Program-made: the position numbers and the translations under genes
Shown: positions 1 to 8,803 of the stretch, piece after piece
Layout: each line of letters begins with the position of its first letter
Numbering within the stretch: the first letter of the stretch is position 1
Notes under the pieces: generated by a model
What the model was told of the DNA's origin: nothing
Databases searched by the model: none
What the model saw: only the letters and a program-made list of their open reading frames with translations
NCBI RefSeq assembly: GCF_015207005.2
Contig: NZ_JADEXS020000001.1
Span: 1 to 64,000, forward strand
Direction of reading: 5' to 3'
DNA: 64,000 nt
Source of the DNA: Desmonostoc muscorum LEGE 12446
GTDB lineage: Bacteria > Cyanobacteriota > Cyanobacteriia > Cyanobacteriales > Nostocaceae

Positions 1-345
1 TTTTTGACTTTTTTGGAATATTCCAACGTATTACTACATCCAGATAATGTATATGATGGACGTATTTCTAGAGCAAATACTCATCTGTGGATTGTTTTAG
101 ATAACACCGAATTAAAAAACTTTAGTACTGAAGAAATTGAACTGATAACCCAGAAGCTTACAGCTAAGCCTCAGACTCATATTTTACTTGATGTCAGCAA
201 AACTCCAGGAAGTGAGCAACTAGCATTAGAGTTTGCGTGTAAGTTTGCCAAAAAATGGTCTTGTGTTATCTATGATTCAAGTCAAAAAGTCTACTCAGCA
301 GAGGAATTATTAGGATTATGTCAAACAGAACCAGGTTTTGTTTAG
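1..345 (+). CDS. hypothetical protein, 5' end outside window
   Basis: The open frame runs from the first base to a TAG at 343-345 and has no stop upstream inside the window, so the true start is probably outside; the TTG at position 4 is only the first possible start codon. The visible 113 residues are mixed alpha/beta-like, with two hydrophobic beta-type stretches (THLWIVLD and THILLDVS) and no motif I recognise. It lies 27 bp before the first of two nuclease-like genes on the same strand and may belong to that operon. Function unknown. Confidence 0.55.
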   Translation, partial: FLTFLEYSNVLLHPDNVYDGRISRANTHLWIVLDNTELKNFSTEEIELITQKLTAKPQTHILLDVSKTPGSEQLALEFACKFAKKWSCVIYDSSQKVYSAEELLGLCQTEPGFV

Positions 346-372
346 ATAGTAATATATCTAGTTGCATGAACT

Positions 373-1029
373 ATGATTCAAGTAATCCAAGCGCAAAATG
401 TTACTCTCGCCTACTTAAAGAAAAAATTTGCTTTATACAAATCTGAAGATGAGCAATTTTTTACAGAGTGGTTTGACTATTTACCTGAAATTTCCGAATT
501 AGAAAAGCAATACTTAGACCGAGTTAAAACTAACTATCTCAACGTCCTTGAAAATGCTCCTCTTTTAGAAGAGGCAGTCAAAATGATAGTATTGTCTCCC
601 CTGCTAGATTTGGCTGGTTTTTATCGTCCTCCTTTTTACATTGCTACCGAAACAACTATAGAAATTAGTGAAGAAAATATAATTAATGATGAAAAAAACT
701 CAGAAGAAACTCAAGAAATTATCAAAGGTAAAATTGATGTATTAGTCCTTCAAAATAAGTTGTGGTTTCTGGTAATTGAATCTAAGAGAGCTAATTTTTC
801 TTTGACAAAAGCGATTCCTCAAGCACTCACTTATATGCTGGCAAATCCTCAATCTGATTGTCCCATATATTCATTGGTACTAAATGGAGAAGATTTTCAA
901 TTTATCAAACTGCTAAAACAAGATCAACTCATGTATGCTTTATCGGATAGATTCACTTTATATAGACGTAAAAATGAATTGTATAAAGTTCTAAATACAT
1001 TAAAAAAATTAGGTCAAATTGTAAGTTAA
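373..1029 (+). CDS. PD-(D/E)XK nuclease-like protein (HsdR N-terminal type), copy 1
   Basis: 218 residues. The central part carries the PD-(D/E)XK nuclease core: Asp122 in GKIDVLV, then Glu136-Ser-Lys138 in VIESKR, followed by Gln150-x3-Tyr154 (QALTY), the QxxxY motif known from RecB-like and type I HsdR nuclease domains. No helicase motor or DNA-recognition domain is present, so this is a stand-alone nuclease-domain protein of the kind often annotated in cyanobacteria as restriction subunit R. The ATG start is supported by its paralogue: both genes are preceded by the same ATGAACT and begin M-(I/V)-Q-(V/F)-I-Q-A-Q-N. Copy 1 has an acidic insertion of about 10 residues (around 101-115) that copy 2 lacks. 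Target and biological role are unknown; a role in restriction or DNA repair is inference from the fold. Confidence 0.75.
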   Translation: MIQVIQAQNVTLAYLKKKFALYKSEDEQFFTEWFDYLPEISELEKQYLDRVKTNYLNVLENAPLLEEAVKMIVLSPLLDLAGFYRPPFYIATETTIEISEENIINDEKNSEETQEIIKGKIDVLVLQNKLWFLVIESKRANFSLTKAIPQALTYMLANPQSDCPIYSLVLNGEDFQFIKLLKQDQLMYALSDRFTLYRRKNELYKVLNTLKKLGQIVS

Positions 1030-1104
1030 TTATCTTTGCTTTTCTTATCCAAGTTAAGACTTGAACAGTATCATAATAGTTAGACTGTATCTTTTAAATG
1101 AACT

Positions 1105-1731
1105 ATGGTTCAATTTATCCAAGCACAAAATATCGGGCTTGCCTATTTGGAGGAAAGATTTAGTCTTCAGCTAGCTGAAGAAGAGGCATTCTTCACAGAA
1201 TGGTTTGAAAATTTACCGGAAATTACAGATTTAGAAAAGCAAGATTTAGACAAAGTAAAACTTCATTTTCTCCGTTTAATCAAGCGTCCTCCTTTGTCTG
1301 AGGAAACGGTGAAATTAGTAGTTTTATCTCCTTTACTCAATTTGGCTGGTTTTTATGATGAGCCTTTTTATATAAGAGGCGAACAATCAATAGAAATTTC
1401 TGCCGAAGATGAAGGAGAAATTATTAGAGGTAGAATTGATATTTTAGTTATTCAAGAACAATTCTGGTTGTTAGTAATTGAATCTAAAAGATCTAGCTTT
1501 TCTCTTTTAGAAGCCATACCTCAAGCACTTGTTTATATGCTGGCTAGTCCTAGTCAAGACAAACCTACTTTTGGATTAGTAACAAATGGTAGTAATTTTA
1601 TTTTCCTGAAACTTACCAACGAAAATCAGCTAAAGTATGCTTTGTCTGATGAATTTACACTTTTGAAACGAAAAAGTGAATTGTATCAGGTTCTAAGTGT
1701 ATTAAAAAAGTTGAGTCAAATTTTGAGTTAA
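1105..1731 (+). CDS. PD-(D/E)XK nuclease-like protein, copy 2
   Basis: 208 residues, a clear tandem paralogue of the gene at 373-1029, colinear end to end (shared FFTEWF, LSPLL-LAGFY, VIESKR, IPQAL-YMLA, ALSD-FTL--RK-ELY). The nuclease residues are all kept: Asp112, Glu126, Lys128, Gln140 and Tyr144. The stop is only 5 bp before the start of the cysteine desulfurase, so the two are very probably co-transcribed. Retention of the active site in both copies argues that both are functional rather than one being a decaying duplicate. As with copy 1, no partner methyltransferase or specificity gene is visible in the window. Confidence 0.75.
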   Translation: MVQFIQAQNIGLAYLEERFSLQLAEEEAFFTEWFENLPEITDLEKQDLDKVKLHFLRLIKRPPLSEETVKLVVLSPLLNLAGFYDEPFYIRGEQSIEISAEDEGEIIRGRIDILVIQEQFWLLVIESKRSSFSLLEAIPQALVYMLASPSQDKPTFGLVTNGSNFIFLKLTNENQLKYALSDEFTLLKRKSELYQVLSVLKKLSQILS

Positions 1732-1736
1732 TAATT

Positions 1737-2918
1737 ATGTCTATTCGCCCTATCTACCTTGATTGCCACGCTACTACACCTGTAGATGAACGGGTAGTAG
1801 CAGCGATGCTCCCCTATTTTACAGAACACTTTGGCAACCCAGCCAGTATTAGTCATGTTTACGGTTGGGAAGCGGAAGCTGCTGTCAAACAAACGCGAGA
1901 AATCTTAGCAGCGGCAATTAACGCGACTCCCGAAGAAATTGTTTTCACCAGTGGTGCAACAGAAGCGAATAATTTAGCTATTAAAGGTGTTGCCGAAGCT
2001 TATTTTAAAAAAGGTCAGCATATTATTACTGTTGCGACTGAACATAGTGCTGTTCTTGACCCTTGTAATTATTTAAAAAGTCTCGGTTTTGAAATTACTA
2101 TTCTGCCAGTTCAAAAAGATGGATTAATCGATTTAACTGAGTTAGAAAAAGCTTTCCGTCCGGAGACGATTTTGGTATCGGTGATGGCTGCAAATAACGA
2201 AATTGGTGTGTTGCAACCATTAGCAGAAATTGGGGAAATGTGCCGCGATCGCCAAATCATTTTTCACACTGACGCCGCCCAAGGTATTGGTAAAATTCCC
2301 TTGGATGTGCAAGGGATGAAAATTGACTTAATGTCACTCACCGCACATAAAATATACGGACCGAAGGGCATTGGGGCGCTATATGTCCGCAGACGCAACC
2401 CCAGAGTACAACTAGCTCCACAGCAGCACGGAGGCGGACACGAGCGGGGAATGCGTTCTGGTACATTGTATACACCGCAAATTGTCGGCTTTGGCAAAGC
2501 TGTAGAAATCGCTCTCGCAGAACAAGCCACAGAAACCCAACGTCTCACCGAACTTAGACAAAGATTATGGGAACAGCTTTTGCAACTTGAAGGAGTTCAC
2601 CTCAATGGACATTTACAAGCGCGATTGGCGGGAAACTTGAATATTAGCGTTGAGGGAGTGGATGGAGCTGCACTTTTGCTAGGATTGCAGCCAGTGATGG
2701 CAGTTTCTTCTGGTTCTGCTTGCTCCTCAGCAACCACGGCACCCTCCCATGTTCTCACAGCACTGGGACATTCCCAAAAGCTTGCTTACGCATCGGTAAG
2801 GTTTGGTATTGGCAGGTTTAATACACAAGAGGAAATTGATATTGTGGGCAAACATGCGATCGCCACCATTCAAAGTTTGCGTAATTCCGCTTTTGTGGCT
2901 TTGGGGAGTAGGGAGTAG
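1737..2918 (+). CDS. cysteine desulfurase, IscS/NifS family
   Basis: 393-residue PLP enzyme that removes sulfur from L-cysteine, passing a persulfide to Fe-S scaffold or tRNA-thiolation acceptors. The PLP-binding lysine is Lys205 (TAHKIYGPKG), the active-site cysteine is Cys329 (SSGSACSS), and the PLP-phosphate loop TSGATEANN is at about 71-79. Length and motif order fit group I (IscS-like) enzymes. The gene follows a nuclease-like gene after 5 bp. The last four residues (GSRE) and the stop are supplied by the first units of a GGGGAGTA-type tandem repeat that invades the 3' end. DndA, the desulfurase of DNA phosphorothioation, belongs to the same family, but no dndB-E genes are present, so general Fe-S or sulfur supply is the safer reading. 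Confidence 0.9.
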   Translation: MSIRPIYLDCHATTPVDERVVAAMLPYFTEHFGNPASISHVYGWEAEAAVKQTREILAAAINATPEEIVFTSGATEANNLAIKGVAEAYFKKGQHIITVATEHSAVLDPCNYLKSLGFEITILPVQKDGLIDLTELEKAFRPETILVSVMAANNEIGVLQPLAEIGEMCRDRQIIFHTDAAQGIGKIPLDVQGMKIDLMSLTAHKIYGPKGIGALYVRRRNPRVQLAPQQHGGGHERGMRSGTLYTPQIVGFGKAVEIALAEQATETQRLTELRQRLWEQLLQLEGVHLNGHLQARLAGNLNISVEGVDGAALLLGLQPVMAVSSGSACSSATTAPSHVLTALGHSQKLAYASVRFGIGRFNTQEEIDIVGKHAIATIQSLRNSAFVALGSRE

Positions 2919-3064
2919 GGAGTGCGGAGTGGCGATGAGGGGGATGAGGGGGATGAGGGAGATGAGGGAGATGAGGGAGATGAGGGATATAAGAAAGGTT
3001 TTTCCCCCATTCCCCATTCCCCATTCCCCATTCCCCAGTCCCCATTCCCCAGTCCCCAGTCCCT
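2903..3064 (+). repeat. G-rich then C-rich tandem repeat pair
   Basis: From 2903 GGGGAGTA-like units lead into about six 9-bp units GATGAGGG(G/A) (2934-2987); from 3003 about eight heptamers of CCCCATT/CCCCAGT type follow. The G-rich left arm and C-rich right arm can pair into an imperfect hairpin between the convergent cysteine desulfurase and aldo/keto reductase genes. Belongs to the STRR class of cyanobacterial short tandem repeats. Confidence 0.9.
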
Positions 3065-3065
3065 T

Positions 3066-4022
3066 TTACGGATTCTCTCGGATGAAAGTTTCAATTTCAT
3101 CTAATTCCTGCTGATTAAGGCGAAATTCTCCAGCACCGATGATTCCTTCCACCTGCTTTTGATTGCGTCCGCCAACGATCGCCCCTGTCACCGCCGGATT
3201 ATTTAAAGTCCAAGCGATCGCCACTTCACCAGGGGAACGACCGTGTTTTTCACCAATGTGTCGCAACACTTCCACCAACTTCAAATTACGAGAGAGACGT
3301 GGTTCTTGGAATTCACTGTTCTTTTTGCGCCAATCATCATCGGGGAAATTGGCAACCCGCTCAGGTGTCATTTTTCCTGTAAGCAAGCCAGATTGCATCG
3401 GTGAATAAACAATCACACCGATGTTGTTTTCCTTACAAAAAGGCAAAATCTCGTTTTCAACATCGCGCTTACCTAGTGAATAAGGCGGTTGCAATGAAGT
3501 AACTGGTGCAATCTTCTGGGCGCGTTGCAACTGCTGGACATTAAAGTTTGAAACCCCGATATAGCGAACCTTACCTTCATCTTTGAGTTTCGTCAGAGTT
3601 GTCCACCCTTCTTCAATTTCGGAATCTGGGTCTGGCCAGTGTATTTGGTAAAGGTCAATGGTTTCAATATCCAGTCGCCGCAGACTAGCTTCAACCTCCC
3701 GTCGCACAGAATCCGCCTTGAGGCTACTACCAATTTTGCCCTTTTCATCCCAAATCATCGAGCATTTAGTGAAAATGTAGGGGCGATCGGATCGACCTTT
3801 GAGCGCCTTAGCAACAATCTCCTCCGAATGTCCTAGACCATAAACAGCTGCGGTGTCAATCCAATTCACGCCCAGATCGAGAGCGCCATTGATAGCTGCG
3901 ATGGATTCTTGATCGTCCTGCGCTCCCCAACCATAAGTCCAGCCACCTCCACCGATCGCCCAGGCACCAAAACCAATTGGAGTAATGTGAAGCTCCGAAT
4001 TCCCAAGCTGTTTGGTTTGCAT
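3066..4022 (-). CDS. aldo/keto reductase
   Basis: 318 residues from the ATG at 4022, chosen over an upstream in-frame ATG because GGAG lies 9 bases before it (4032-4035) and the protein then begins MQTKQLGNSEL, typical of this family. A (beta/alpha)8 NADPH-dependent reductase of carbonyl compounds. The catalytic tetrad is visible: Asp56 and Tyr61 (WIDTAAVYG), Lys86 (FTKCS) and His128 (YQIHWPD). The closing NADPH-binding segment GAIVGGRNQKQVEG is also present. It is divergent from the SDR gene at 4243, with a palindrome between them, so the two reductases may share a regulator. Substrate not predictable. Confidence 0.9.
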   Translation of the reverse strand: MQTKQLGNSELHITPIGFGAWAIGGGGWTYGWGAQDDQESIAAINGALDLGVNWIDTAAVYGLGHSEEIVAKALKGRSDRPYIFTKCSMIWDEKGKIGSSLKADSVRREVEASLRRLDIETIDLYQIHWPDPDSEIEEGWTTLTKLKDEGKVRYIGVSNFNVQQLQRAQKIAPVTSLQPPYSLGKRDVENEILPFCKENNIGVIVYSPMQSGLLTGKMTPERVANFPDDDWRKKNSEFQEPRLSRNLKLVEVLRHIGEKHGRSPGEVAIAWTLNNPAVTGAIVGGRNQKQVEGIIGAGEFRLNQQELDEIETFIRENP

Positions 4023-4095
4023 ATCTACTTTCTCCAAGAACTTTTGAGTCAATTAGTAGTGTAGGCTGCCAATGTTGTCTCAACCGCTATCTCAG

Positions 4096-4136
4096 GTGTG
4101 AATGACTACTGGTGTTTACACCACAGGTCATCACAC
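4096..4136. promoter_or_regulatory. nested palindrome, candidate operator between divergent reductases
   Basis: A perfect inner palindrome TGGTGTttACACCA (4110-4123) is framed by a nearly perfect outer inverted pair, GTGTGAATGAC (4096-4106) and GTCATCACAC (4127-4136). It sits in the 220-bp intergenic region between the aldo/keto reductase (minus) and SDR (plus) starts, where a dimeric repressor or activator would be expected. The regulator itself is not in the window. Confidence 0.5.
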
Positions 4137-4242
4137 TTGTGTAGCATTACTAAATTCTAAATATTGTGCTGATAACATACTACATATACACTAGAGTGGC
4201 TTGAAGAAAGTAGCAATTGTCAGTTAAATACAGAAAAATAAT

Positions 4243-4983
4243 ATGTCAGAAGATTTAAAGGGCAAAGTTGCACTCATCACTGGTGCAAACAAAGGTATTG
4301 GGTATGAAATTGCACGTCAACTAGGTTCTAGAGGTGCTACCGTTCTTGTTGGTGCCAGAGATATCGGACGCGGCCAAGAAGCGGCGAATAAACTTGGTTT
4401 AAGTGACATCGATGCCAAAGCAGTTCAACTCGATGTAGTAGACCAAAAAACAATCGACTCCACAGCCCAACAAATCGAGAGCGAATTTGGAAAACTTGAC
4501 ATCCTGGTAAACAATGCTGGGATACTAAGTGATGGCGATCGCCTTCCACCCAGTCAAGTAGATATTCAAACACTGCGACACACTTATGAGACAAATGTCT
4601 TTGGAGTATTTGCAGTCACAAAAGCCCTGTTGCCACTTTTGAAGAAATCAACAGCAGGGCGAATAGTAAATATATCCAGTGGTTTAGGTTCTCTAACTCT
4701 AAACTTAGACCCAAATTATGAGTTTGCTAATATGAAGCTTGTTGCTTATAACTCATCAAAAACAGCAGTAAACGCCCTGACAGTTTTGTTTGCTGCTGAG
4801 TTGAAAGATACCCCAATAAAAGTCAATGCTGCTGATCCTGGTTTCACAGCAACCGACATTAATCAAAATCAAGGTTACCGCACCGTCGAACAGGGAGCCA
4901 AAGCAGCAGTCAGACTTGCTACCCTCCCTGATGATGGCTCTACCGGAGGGTTTTTTGACGAGAATGGCGTGCTTCCGTGGTAA
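4243..4983 (+). CDS. short-chain dehydrogenase/reductase (SDR)
   Basis: 246-residue classical SDR, an NAD(P)-dependent oxidoreductase with a Rossmann fold. Visible motifs: cofactor loop TGANKGIG (13-20), NNAG (90-93), catalytic Ser145/146 in NISSG, and Tyr169-x3-Lys173 (YNSSK). The long Ser-to-Tyr spacing and the sequence around it (GLGSL, then a spacer before YNSSK) resemble carbonyl-reductase-like SDRs. Arg39 in GARD after the second beta strand favours NADPH. It is divergent from the aldo/keto reductase, suggesting a shared aldehyde/ketone detoxification or redox response, which is inference. Downstream lies a heptamer array. Confidence 0.9.
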   Translation: MSEDLKGKVALITGANKGIGYEIARQLGSRGATVLVGARDIGRGQEAANKLGLSDIDAKAVQLDVVDQKTIDSTAQQIESEFGKLDILVNNAGILSDGDRLPPSQVDIQTLRHTYETNVFGVFAVTKALLPLLKKSTAGRIVNISSGLGSLTLNLDPNYEFANMKLVAYNSSKTAVNALTVLFAAELKDTPIKVNAADPGFTATDINQNQGYRTVEQGAKAAVRLATLPDDGSTGGFFDENGVLPW

Positions 4984-4999
4984 AGGAGAATAGGGACTA

Positions 5000-5226
5000 G
5001 GTATTGGGTACTGGGTATTGGGTACTGGGTATTGGGTACTGGGTATTGGGTATTGGGTATTGGGTACTGAGAAAGTATTCTTAAATATTTATTTCCTAGT
5101 CCCCAGTCCCCAGTCCCCAGTCCCCAGTCCCCAGTCCCCAGTCCCCAGTCCCCAGTCCCCAGTCCCCACTCCCCAGTCCCCACTCCCCAGTCCCCACTCC
5201 CCAGTCCCCACTCCCCACTCCCCACT
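5000..5226 (+). repeat. heptamer arrays TGGGTAT/TGGGTAC and AGTCCCC
   Basis: Left arm 5000-5069: about ten units of TGGGTA(T/C). Right arm 5097-5226: about eighteen units of AGTCCCC or ACTCCCC. The right arm lies inside the 3' end of the cyanophycinase-like gene. The G-rich arm is to the left and the C-rich arm to the right, as at the other paired arrays of the window. Confidence 0.95.
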
Positions 5227-6271
5227 CAATAAGGATTTGAATCAATCCGTCCCTTTTAACACTCCTGAGATAGTACCCAGAAGTTGGTCTGTTTCTCAAG
5301 TTGAAGGTGTCGCCACGTGGAACTCTCCAAATTTTGTAGTTGGAAAAGGTCAAAGGCGATCGCGGTTCGCATACTTCCGGCATATGATCGCCTAGTACAA
5401 AGTACGCTGCACCCCTACCTATAACCTTCACCAGACCATATTTATCCACAAGAACCGATGTACTCTCACTAACTGCAATACCTAAAACACTAGTAGATAC
5501 ACCGTCCTTTATTTGACGGGCAATAAAAGCCATAATTCGACCCATTCTTTCTCGTCTATCGAAGTGTGTATCTACGACGGTTCCCTTCAAATGACTCCAG
5601 TTGAAAAAGTTGTAAGTAAAAGTAATGTCTCGGTAAGGATCTTCGAGTGCATCCCTAGTTTCAATACCTTTTTCGGAAGAAGCGCAAGCATCGTAGACAC
5701 ACTCACTTTGAATCATTGCACCTGCACTGGTGCCACCAATACCACCTCCCTTCAGGTAAACTGACTTAACAGCAGCCTCTAATTTTGTGTCTTTCCAATT
5801 GCGGATATACTGGCATTGGTCACCGCCAGCAAAGAAAATCACATCCGCCTTTCTGACTTTTTCAGCAATTTCAGCTTTGTTAGCTTCTTGGCGATTGCTA
5901 ACAATTAAAGTTTCTACTGAGTTTACGCCTTTCATGGCAGAAATTAGCCGATTGTAATCGTGATTACCCGAAGTGCGAATAACGACAACATTAACTTTGT
6001 TGCCGGAGTTAGTACTTCCCCTAACTTCGTTGATCATCCACTGGATAGCGTCATCGACATCGGGGCCTCCTCCACCCAAGCTAAGAACCGGGCCAGCCAA
6101 GGAAGGAGAACGGACATCAAAAGAGGGCGAGGGGCGAACATCAATAGTGTCGCCTAAGAAATAGCGTTTCCAATTTGCTATAAAACGGGTTATAACGAAG
6201 ATTCCCATCTTAAACAACTTGATTACTCTACTCTTCAAGCGCCTTGGTACGTTTGGGAATGCCTTTGTCAT
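5096..6271 (-). CDS. cyanophycinase-like peptidase (S51 family) with repeat-encoded tail
   Basis: 391 residues. The peptidase S51/type 1 glutamine-amidotransferase-like core is clear: LSLGGGGPDVDDA near residue 65, FFAGGDQ, the nucleophile elbow GGTSAGA with Ser182, and THFDRRERMGR, a stretch conserved in cyanophycinases. Cyanophycinase splits the storage polymer cyanophycin into beta-Asp-Arg dipeptides; whether this paralogue acts on cyanophycin is not certain. An N-terminal basic/hydrophobic extension (residues 1-40) precedes the domain. The last roughly 42 residues are encoded by AGTCCCC heptamers read on the minus strand, giving a WGLGTGD-type heptapeptide repeat that is not part of the fold. 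The array contains no stop in this frame, so the gene runs through it to a TAG at 5096-5098. Confidence 0.8.
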   Translation of the reverse strand: MTKAFPNVPRRLKSRVIKLFKMGIFVITRFIANWKRYFLGDTIDVRPSPSFDVRSPSLAGPVLSLGGGGPDVDDAIQWMINEVRGSTNSGNKVNVVVIRTSGNHDYNRLISAMKGVNSVETLIVSNRQEANKAEIAEKVRKADVIFFAGGDQCQYIRNWKDTKLEAAVKSVYLKGGGIGGTSAGAMIQSECVYDACASSEKGIETRDALEDPYRDITFTYNFFNWSHLKGTVVDTHFDRRERMGRIMAFIARQIKDGVSTSVLGIAVSESTSVLVDKYGLVKVIGRGAAYFVLGDHMPEVCEPRSPLTFSNYKIWRVPRGDTFNLRNRPTSGYYLRSVKRDGLIQILIEWGVGSGDWGVGTGEWGLGSGDWGLGTGDWGLGTGDWGLGTGD

Positions 6272-7087
6272 ACTAAACTTCTGATGCAGACTCCAATTAT
6301 TGCTAAGCTGTTACGCATTTGAATTGCTCATTTACTCGTGAATTTTGTCCTGAGTCATTAGTATTTTGTTCTTTGTGAACATAAAAGACCAATGATAGTT
6401 TTAACGAAAAATGTGCAATTTAGACGCCCATTAGCTTAACTTTGGCATCAGAAAGCTTGAAATTCCAGCGTACAGGAATTGTACTGTTTTTTAATCCAAA
6501 ATAATGCGAGGCGATCGTTAATTCTCTGCTTGATTCTGCGAAAATCTCTAGATTGCTTGTAACTTTTAATTCTGAACGAATAAAATCTCAAAAGCATCAG
6601 GTATTAGTTGTTACTGTGTAGATTGGCTCAAACAGTCAAATTCAGTTATAAAACAGTCTGATTAAATATTCTTAAAAAGCATTTTGTTTACTTTCTTCAC
6701 TCAAAATATGATGTATTTTAAAGTAATATTTATATACAAATCCTAAATCATCTATGAAAGATAAAATTATTGAAAAGCCGATAAATAATTATTTTTAATC
6801 TCCTTATTTTTTAACGTTTCAATTCCTCTAAGAATGTTGCTCTTATAGCGATCGCTTCCATCATCACCATCCGGAAACCACAGAAGTAGATGACGTAAAT
6901 CAAACCTAGCGGTGCGTAGACCGCCGCACATATCGCCTCCAGTGGGTAGTTATACTATTTCACGAAATACCTGATACAAATGATTAATCTCTAATTCTTT
7001 CCCCCTGCCCTCTGCTGCCTATTTGTATCAATTTTCAAGTGAAACGGTATTAGGATAATATTTTATTTTGTTGAGATTTATTTCAAT
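6272..7087. other. intergenic region, no gene recognised
   Basis: AT-rich, about 0.8 kb between the divergent ends of two minus-strand genes. It must contain the promoter of the cyanophycinase-like gene at its left side. HIP1-related GCGATCG words and a short GC-rich inverted segment (GGTGCGTAGACCGCCGCAC, near 6912) are seen, but no ORF with a credible start, no RNA gene and no tandem array. Confidence 0.6.
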
Positions 7088-8410
7088 TTATTTTGAGAAG
7101 TATTGCTGATATAATTCACAGCTTGGCACAACTTCTTCTCCTTGTATTTTTACTAACCCTAGAGCCTTTAACTTTGAGCGAATCTTTTTATTTAATTGCG
7201 TCTGTTGTTTAGTTCTAATCACCTCTTTCATCGCTGCTTCTAATTCAGGATATTGTTCTAAAATTGACTCTATTCGCCGTAAATAGTTGCTGTATATTCC
7301 TGTTGTAGTGGGTGCTGTTTGTAAAAGTTGAGTCAAAGTTATGTCCTGACTAGCAACGTGATACAGTGCAAGTCTAACTAAAAACGGATGTCCTCCTACC
7401 ATAAACATCAGTTGCAGAACTTCTTTCTCACTCCAGTTAAGTTTGTGAAGCAGTGCTAAATTTTGTACTTGCTCTGGTGTAAATTCTGGTAATTCTACAG
7501 GCAAACCAACATTAAAAGGCGATTGATTTAAGTTTATTGGTACATAAACTTCTGTAGAGTGGACTATTACTAAACGCAGTTTTTTCCAAATAGGGCGTTG
7601 TTTACCTTCTTCGTGGAGTACGCGCAGTAAACCAAAAAAGTCTCCGAAAATTTCTGGGTATTCAAATACTCTATCAACTTCATCTAACCCCAAAGTAATG
7701 GGTTTGTTGATTTCTGGGAGCAGGTATCTTTCAAAATAATCTTGACAGCACAGATTTCCACCCATGATTTGGGCTAAATCCCAGTAATTATCCAGCTTGA
7801 GAGTTAAATTTAAAGCTCTAGTAACACTGGCACAGAACCATTTGAGAAATGTATCGCTATCGCTAAAACACTTTTGTGCAGCTACCTGCAAACTTAAGTA
7901 TACAGTTTCATCACCCTGTTGCTCTGCTCGATACAAAATCCTTGCCAATAGGGAAGATTTACCCATTTGTCTCGGTGCTTTAATTCTAATCAAAGAACCA
8001 GGTTTACTAATTTCCTCATAACAGCGGACATCAATTGGTGGACGTTCGATATAAAAGGGAGAATTAACCTCCATCTGTCCCTCTGGATATTCAAGGGTAG
8101 TGTGAGATGAAAGATTCTGTAAATTAAATATTTGATTAGATATTAATTGAGTTGATTCTTCTGATTTAGCGTTATCGTTTAAATTTAATTGATTAGGGGA
8201 AACTGCAAAATCTCGCCAATCTAGACTTAATTTCTCACAAATCTGGATAAAATACCTGCGATCGACTGGTTTGAGATTAACAAAATTACTAACCGTCGAT
8301 GCTGCAATACCTAAATCCTCAGCAAAATCCTGCTGACTAAAAAAATCCCCATGCAGACGTTGTAGAACTTTTTCTTGTTTATCTTTCCGCAGGATGACTG
8401 AGCGTGCCAT
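7088..8410 (-). CDS. HTH plus AAA-like (AAA_35 type) ATPase
   Basis: 440 residues from the ATG at 8410 (MARSVILRKDKQ); the longer frame to 8536 starts with a segment unlike the family. N-terminal residues 1-65 form a lambda-repressor-like helix-turn-helix (FSQQDFAEDLGIAASTVSNFV). After a linker comes the AAA-like domain common in cyanobacteria (Pfam AAA_35 as I recall it), with a Walker A-like loop APRQMGKSS near residue 145 and LGLDEVDRVFE as Walker B. Such proteins are abundant in multicellular cyanobacteria and usually uncharacterised; a signalling or conflict role is often assumed because of similarity to STAND ATPases. It is divergent from a second AAA-like gene with WD40 repeats. Confidence 0.75.
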   Translation of the reverse strand: MARSVILRKDKQEKVLQRLHGDFFSQQDFAEDLGIAASTVSNFVNLKPVDRRYFIQICEKLSLDWRDFAVSPNQLNLNDNAKSEESTQLISNQIFNLQNLSSHTTLEYPEGQMEVNSPFYIERPPIDVRCYEEISKPGSLIRIKAPRQMGKSSLLARILYRAEQQGDETVYLSLQVAAQKCFSDSDTFLKWFCASVTRALNLTLKLDNYWDLAQIMGGNLCCQDYFERYLLPEINKPITLGLDEVDRVFEYPEIFGDFFGLLRVLHEEGKQRPIWKKLRLVIVHSTEVYVPINLNQSPFNVGLPVELPEFTPEQVQNLALLHKLNWSEKEVLQLMFMVGGHPFLVRLALYHVASQDITLTQLLQTAPTTTGIYSNYLRRIESILEQYPELEAAMKEVIRTKQQTQLNKKIRSKLKALGLVKIQGEEVVPSCELYQQYFSK

Positions 8411-8803
8411 AGGTCGTTTGCAAAACGCTACAAAACTCAATTTATAGGATAGTTTTTTATCTGTGCTTGGGGCAAGACAGAGATTATACCAATTCACCAT
8501 TGGCAATACTCGCTGTGTGAGAAGCAAGCTACGCAATTGAGAAACTTAGATGCAACAGGACTTCCGTGATTTGGATTTGTTGCAACATTTTGAAAAATTG
8601 GTATTATAAGGCACAATGAAAGGAAAAAATTGTTGGTCGTCTACGTACTTCTGCCTTTTTTCAATTGGTAGTCAATGATAACTCGAAGGTAACTCGAATT
8701 TCTCATGGTTCAACTCAAATCCCAGCATGTTTTGATATTGGCAGGCATCTGAAGTGAGATACCGCGTCAAGTAGTTTCTATATACGTATAAGGTAATTTA
8801 ATC
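8411..8803. promoter_or_regulatory. divergent intergenic region between two AAA-like ATPase genes
   Basis: About 390 bp that must hold the promoters of both ATPase genes. No convincing palindrome or tandem repeat is visible. The leftmost 126 bp are open in frame with the minus-strand gene but look non-coding. Confidence 0.4.

Noticed and set aside
1737..2918. DndA of a phosphorothioation system
   Set aside because: Cysteine desulfurase motifs fit, but no dndB-E genes are present nearby; generic IscS is simpler.
2903..3064. Possible CRISPR array
   Set aside because: Repeat unit of 7-9 bp, no unique spacers, no cas genes.
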